A DNA stretch of 64,000 nucleotides from Mugil cephalus (taxonomy: Eukaryota > Chordata > Actinopteri > Mugiliformes > Mugilidae): positions 13,047,668 through 13,111,667 of the forward strand of contig NC_061777.1 in the NCBI RefSeq assembly GCF_022458985.1, in the 5' to 3' direction. Within the stretch, counting starts at the first letter, position 1. The number at the start of each line of letters is the position of its first letter. The notes beneath the pieces are model-generated. The model ran no database searches. It was not told where the DNA came from and was given only the letters and a program-made list of their open reading frames with translations. This document shows positions 61,200 to 64,000 of the stretch, in pieces. The position numbers and the translations under genes were made by a program.

Positions 61200-63103
61200 T
61201 TTCTTTGTGCAGGCTCCAGGAAACATGTAACGACGGTTTATGTTTGGCGGTCTGTGGTTGCCTTGAACTTAATACTCTAAACCATAGATCTTTAACAGGG
61301 GGTACTGCAGGGTGGCTGCAAAATCTTTGGTTGATTAGACATTTTCATGTATTTTTAAATTTTTCCCCCACAGTTTTTCTTTCAATTTCTTTAAATACAC
61401 ATTAACACGAATCCAGAAGACATTATCTTACAGTCAACACTGAACTCAGGAGCAATACAGGGGCTAATATTAGCAGAAGCTAGCAGTGCAGCTCGCTCCC
61501 ATTGTCCAGCTACTGAATAAAACATGAATATTTGAACCTGTATTTTATTTGAATAGCTTAATGTTGAATGCAAAATGATGATAATAATAATGTATATTTA
61601 TAAATGGCACTAGGCTGAGTCCCTCCATCAGTTTGGGGGGTCCTTGGCCTGAAAAACATTAAAGACCCCTGCTCCATACATCATTTAATCCAGTTATTTG
61701 TTGTGTTCTGTGTCAGCCTGAACCCTTACAGCTATGACGAGGGTTGTCTGTCCAGTAGCCAGGACCACATCCCGCTGGCGGCTCTCCCCCTCCTGGCCAC
61801 CTCTGCTCCACAGTACCAGGACGCTGTGGCCACAGTCATTGTCCGAGCCAACCAGGTGTACACCGACTTTCTGAAGTCTCTGGATGGGTCTGCTTTCTCT
61901 GGCCAGGTCAGTTACTGCTGTCTAAAATATCTTCACCGTTGAATACTCACAAGTTGAGGTTTTGGTGGATTTTTTTTTTTGTTTTGTTTTCTTATGTTAA
62001 AATCCAGCTTTGATTATTGAACTTGGTGAGATGCGGTGAGATGAGTTTTTTTTTTTTTATCTTCTAGGTATGTCTCATTGGGGACTGTGTGGGAGGAATC
62101 TTGGGGTTCGATGCTCTGTGCAGCACCAATCAGACAGTAAATGAAAGCCAGAACAGCAGTCGCAGGGGCAGCGTCATCAGTGTACAGGTGAGAGTTGTGA
62201 ATGTTTTAGCATGTTGTAAAAGATCCTTTTTTTAATCGTAGATTTTTTTGTAACAATTTTTTTTATGAATGACTCTCACAGGACCAGGACCTCCTCTCTC
62301 CCGGCATCATAATCAACAGCGGACATGGATCGACATCTCCAAACTTGGAAGGCAGCCGCCACCTCAGCCGCAGCAACATTGACATCCCTCGTGCCAGCGC
62401 AGGCGACGACACCAAGAGACAACTGCCACGCAAGAGGAGTGACTCGTCCACCTACGAGCTGGACACAATCAAACAGCACCAGGCGTTCCTGACCAGGTGT
62501 GTTGTCGTAAAAATCAGCCCTACTTTCCACGTACTTTCACAATGTGATTTAATTTTAGCTCCACACAAGGGAATGACTTTGTGCCGTCCTTCCAGCTTGC
62601 ACTCCAGTGTCTTGCGAAACGACACAGCTTCACGCAGGTCGAGCAGCAGCACTATGCTGGATGGAGGCTCCCTGGGGAAGTTTGACTTTGAGGTGTCGGA
62701 CTTCTTCCTCTTTGGCTCTCCGCTGGGCTTAGTGCTCGCCCTCAGAAAGACTGTCATTCCGATGCTGGATGGTAAGCTCCTTCAAACAGCGGATTGCATA
62801 ACATAAAATATGTCCAGTAACTGTATCTGATGATCGCTTGCGTACCTCATATGTTTTTCAGATAAATTAACCTCACAGCAATCTTCTCAGGTTGAGCTTC
62901 TCTCATGTCTTTGGTTTGATGTCCCCCTCTAGTGGCCCAGCTGCGGCCTGCCTGCCAGCAAGTTTATAACCTGTTCCATCCAGCTGATCCGTCAGCGTCG
63001 CGCCTTGAGCCTCTGCTGGAGAGGAAATTTCACCTCCTCCCTCCCTTCAACGTTCCCCGTTACCAACGCTTTCCCCTGGGAGACGGAAACTCTGCCCTGC
63101 TGG
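50040..63103 (+). CDS. pitpnm2: PITPNM2 (membrane-associated phosphatidylinositol transfer protein 2), 5' part; gene runs off the window
   Basis: PITPNM2 (Nir3) moves phosphatidylinositol and phosphatidic acid at ER-plasma membrane contacts. Exons: 50040-50117, 53879-54093, 54686-54807, 55368-55601, 55736-56071, 57752-57847, 59662-59766, 59901-59965, 60223-60294 (possible cassette), 60902-61146, 61717-61906, 62068-62187, 62282-62496, 62596-62771, 62933-63103. All phases close; about 813 residues are present (human total 1349). The PITP domain is at 1 to about 260 ([29 protein letters not shown]-type block [16 protein letters not shown]). The FFAT motif EFFDAHE is at 355-361. A hydrolase-like region (about 450-626) carries LIGDCVGG, and the DDHD domain begins near 730 ([20 protein letters not shown]). 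The end of DDHD and the LNS2 domain lie beyond the window. PITPNM2 is favoured over PITPNM1/3 by overall match to the remembered human protein and by synteny. Confidence 0.92.
50118..53878 (+). other. pitpnm2: PITPNM2 intron after the first coding exon
   Basis: A 3.8-kb intron with no supported exon on either strand. An octamer-like gtatttgcatag lies near 52937. Confidence 0.6.
51240..51300. repeat. Possible fragment of the copy A-C dispersed repeat
   Basis: 'gccaaaataatagaaacact' resembles 'tccaaataatagaaacatga' at 24097-24116, beside repeat copy B. Short and diverged. Confidence 0.3.
56072..57751 (+). other. pitpnm2: PITPNM2 intron between the PITP linker and FFAT exons
   Basis: 1.7 kb without supported exons. 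The acceptor at 57752 follows an extended T/C tract. Confidence 0.6.
57848..59661 (+). other. pitpnm2: PITPNM2 intron splitting the FFAT motif
   Basis: 1.8 kb without supported exons. It interrupts the codon for the final glutamate of EFFDAHE. Confidence 0.6.
59825..59894 (+). repeat. (GT)n microsatellite at a splice acceptor
   Basis: About 34 GT units ending six bases before the ttttcag acceptor of the 59901 exon. Confidence 0.95.
60223..60294 (+). CDS. pitpnm2: Possible 24-codon cassette exon of PITPNM2
   Basis: Flanked by a tcttgtgttcag acceptor and a GTAAGT donor. Open in frame ([20 protein letters not shown], then RHQS) and phase 0 at both ends, so inclusion or skipping keeps the reading frame. 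It falls in the poorly conserved linker between the FFAT motif and the PSKIHVL block. Confidence 0.6.
61153..61198 (+). repeat. (AC)n microsatellite
   Basis: About 23 AC units just after the donor of the 60902-61146 exon. Confidence 0.95.
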
Positions 63104-64000
63104 GTGAGTTCTTTGCACTGATGATGTATAAAAGCTTAATTAGTATAATTTTTAGTTAAAAAAAAAAAAAGTTTTTGATTCAGCTTTGCATTCTTGTGGT
63201 TGGATTCACAAGCACAGACACAAATGCAAAACTCCCTGTATCGAAGACCACATCAGCCGACCCTTCAGACACTGGCTGTAACCCGCTGTCCTGTTTCCTG
63301 TGGACGCATGCCATAGATAGCACGTGCCTTAGTGAGACATTATGAGTTCATCCACAGAGTAAACACTGTCGCAAAGAAAAATGGAACATTTTTCTACTGT
63401 TTGTGCTTCAGCGTCTTCTGGGAAGCAGTTTATTTCATCTAAATGTGGTCATAGTCCCGCTGGTGGTTTCTGTTTGGACTGCTCGTTATAACAGAGTAAC
63501 CCTTAGAGCCCCACCCTGCCCTACCCATGCAAACATCCCTCTACGGTCCTCAAAGAAAAAGCAGAGCAAATTTGCTTTATTTAGTCAAAATACAGCACGT
63601 ATCTTCCCGTACTTCTTCAGGATGCGGGGTTTTATTAAAGTGTGCTTCAGGTTGATAGGCTGCAGAAGAATTAAGACCTTACACATGTTGATCTCATCAT
63701 CAGGAAAACTATCACTAGGCCTTTTTTTCTGTTACTAATTCATGTTTTCAGTAGTAGCAGAGTTTTAAAAAGCAATTCAAGTCCATTATTAAAACAAGAA
63801 AGTATGAGAGATTTTAATATTTGCAGATGACAGCCCATTTCCAGTCTTAGAGCAGGGTGGTAGAATATAACCAGTGGAACAGTCGTGGTCCAAAAGAAGT
63901 GGGCTCCACTAAGGGCTTGACTCTTTCTTGTCTCATGTTCAGTTGTTCTTGCTTCATATGTTTTTGTGTCTTCCTTGTCTTCTTTCCTCTCTCCTCTCCT
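63104..64000 (+). other. pitpnm2: PITPNM2 intron, truncated by the window edge
   Basis: No exon is seen. The last 30 bases form a polypyrimidine tract (ttcctctctcctctcct), suggesting that the next acceptor lies just outside the window. Confidence 0.5.

Noticed and set aside
1-64000. CRISPR arrays, bacterial operons, phage or viral genes
   Set aside because: No regularly spaced direct repeats beyond microsatellites and no prokaryotic gene arrangement; all recognised coding DNA is intron-containing and vertebrate.

Overview
The window is nuclear DNA from a ray-finned fish, very probably a percomorph teleost. All recognisable genes are vertebrate genes split into many short GT-AG exons separated by mostly short introns. 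The non-coding DNA holds dispersed repeats of types I associate with percomorph genomes, plus many microsatellites. No bacterial, viral or organellar segment was seen. Gene calls come from reading translated exons, matching them to remembered vertebrate families, and checking that splice phases close across every junction.

Layout. (1) 622-1276, minus strand: two exon-like blocks of an unidentified gene, lying just upstream of and antisense to the HIP1R start. (2) 1292-14127, plus: complete HIP1R (31 coding exons, about 1054 aa), with its poly(A) signal at 15383. (3) 16219-20626, plus: complete RILPL1 (8 coding exons, 461 aa) with an unusual hydrophobic C-terminus. (4) 22628-25453, plus: complete RILPL2 (4 coding exons, 198 aa). 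(5) 26519-29365, minus: complete KMT5A/SETD8 (8 coding exons, 326 aa), convergent with RILPL2. (6) 31088-31880, minus: complete MTRFR/C12orf65 (2 coding exons, 169 aa). (7) 34.2-64.0 kb, plus: 5' part of PITPNM2, with a putative non-coding first exon near 34.9 kb, an intron of about 15 kb, coding from 50040, and 15 coding exons (about 813 aa) before the window ends inside an intron.

These genes correspond to a human chromosome 12q24.31 neighbourhood (HIP1R, PITPNM2, MTRFR, KMT5A, RILPL2, RILPL1), locally rearranged. They are not a pathway or operon. Shared themes are endocytosis and actin (HIP1R), Rab/cilia/lysosome adaptors (the tandem RILPL1-RILPL2 pair), chromatin and cell cycle (KMT5A), mitochondrial ribosome rescue (MTRFR) and phosphoinositide transfer at membrane contact sites (PITPNM2).

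Most interesting non-genic structure: a perfect 34-bp palindrome (708-741); several decayed interspersed elements, one with clear terminal inverted repeats (44736-45277); an RFX X-box-like site upstream of RILPL2; an NF-Y/CRE cluster at KMT5A; three octamer-like TAATTTGCAT sites in PITPNM2 intron 1; and a pyrimidine tract of about 120 nt without AG just before the PITPNM2 start codon. I saw no clearly novel biological system. The best candidates for something undescribed are the antisense exon pair at the HIP1R start and the RILPL1 C-terminal exon.
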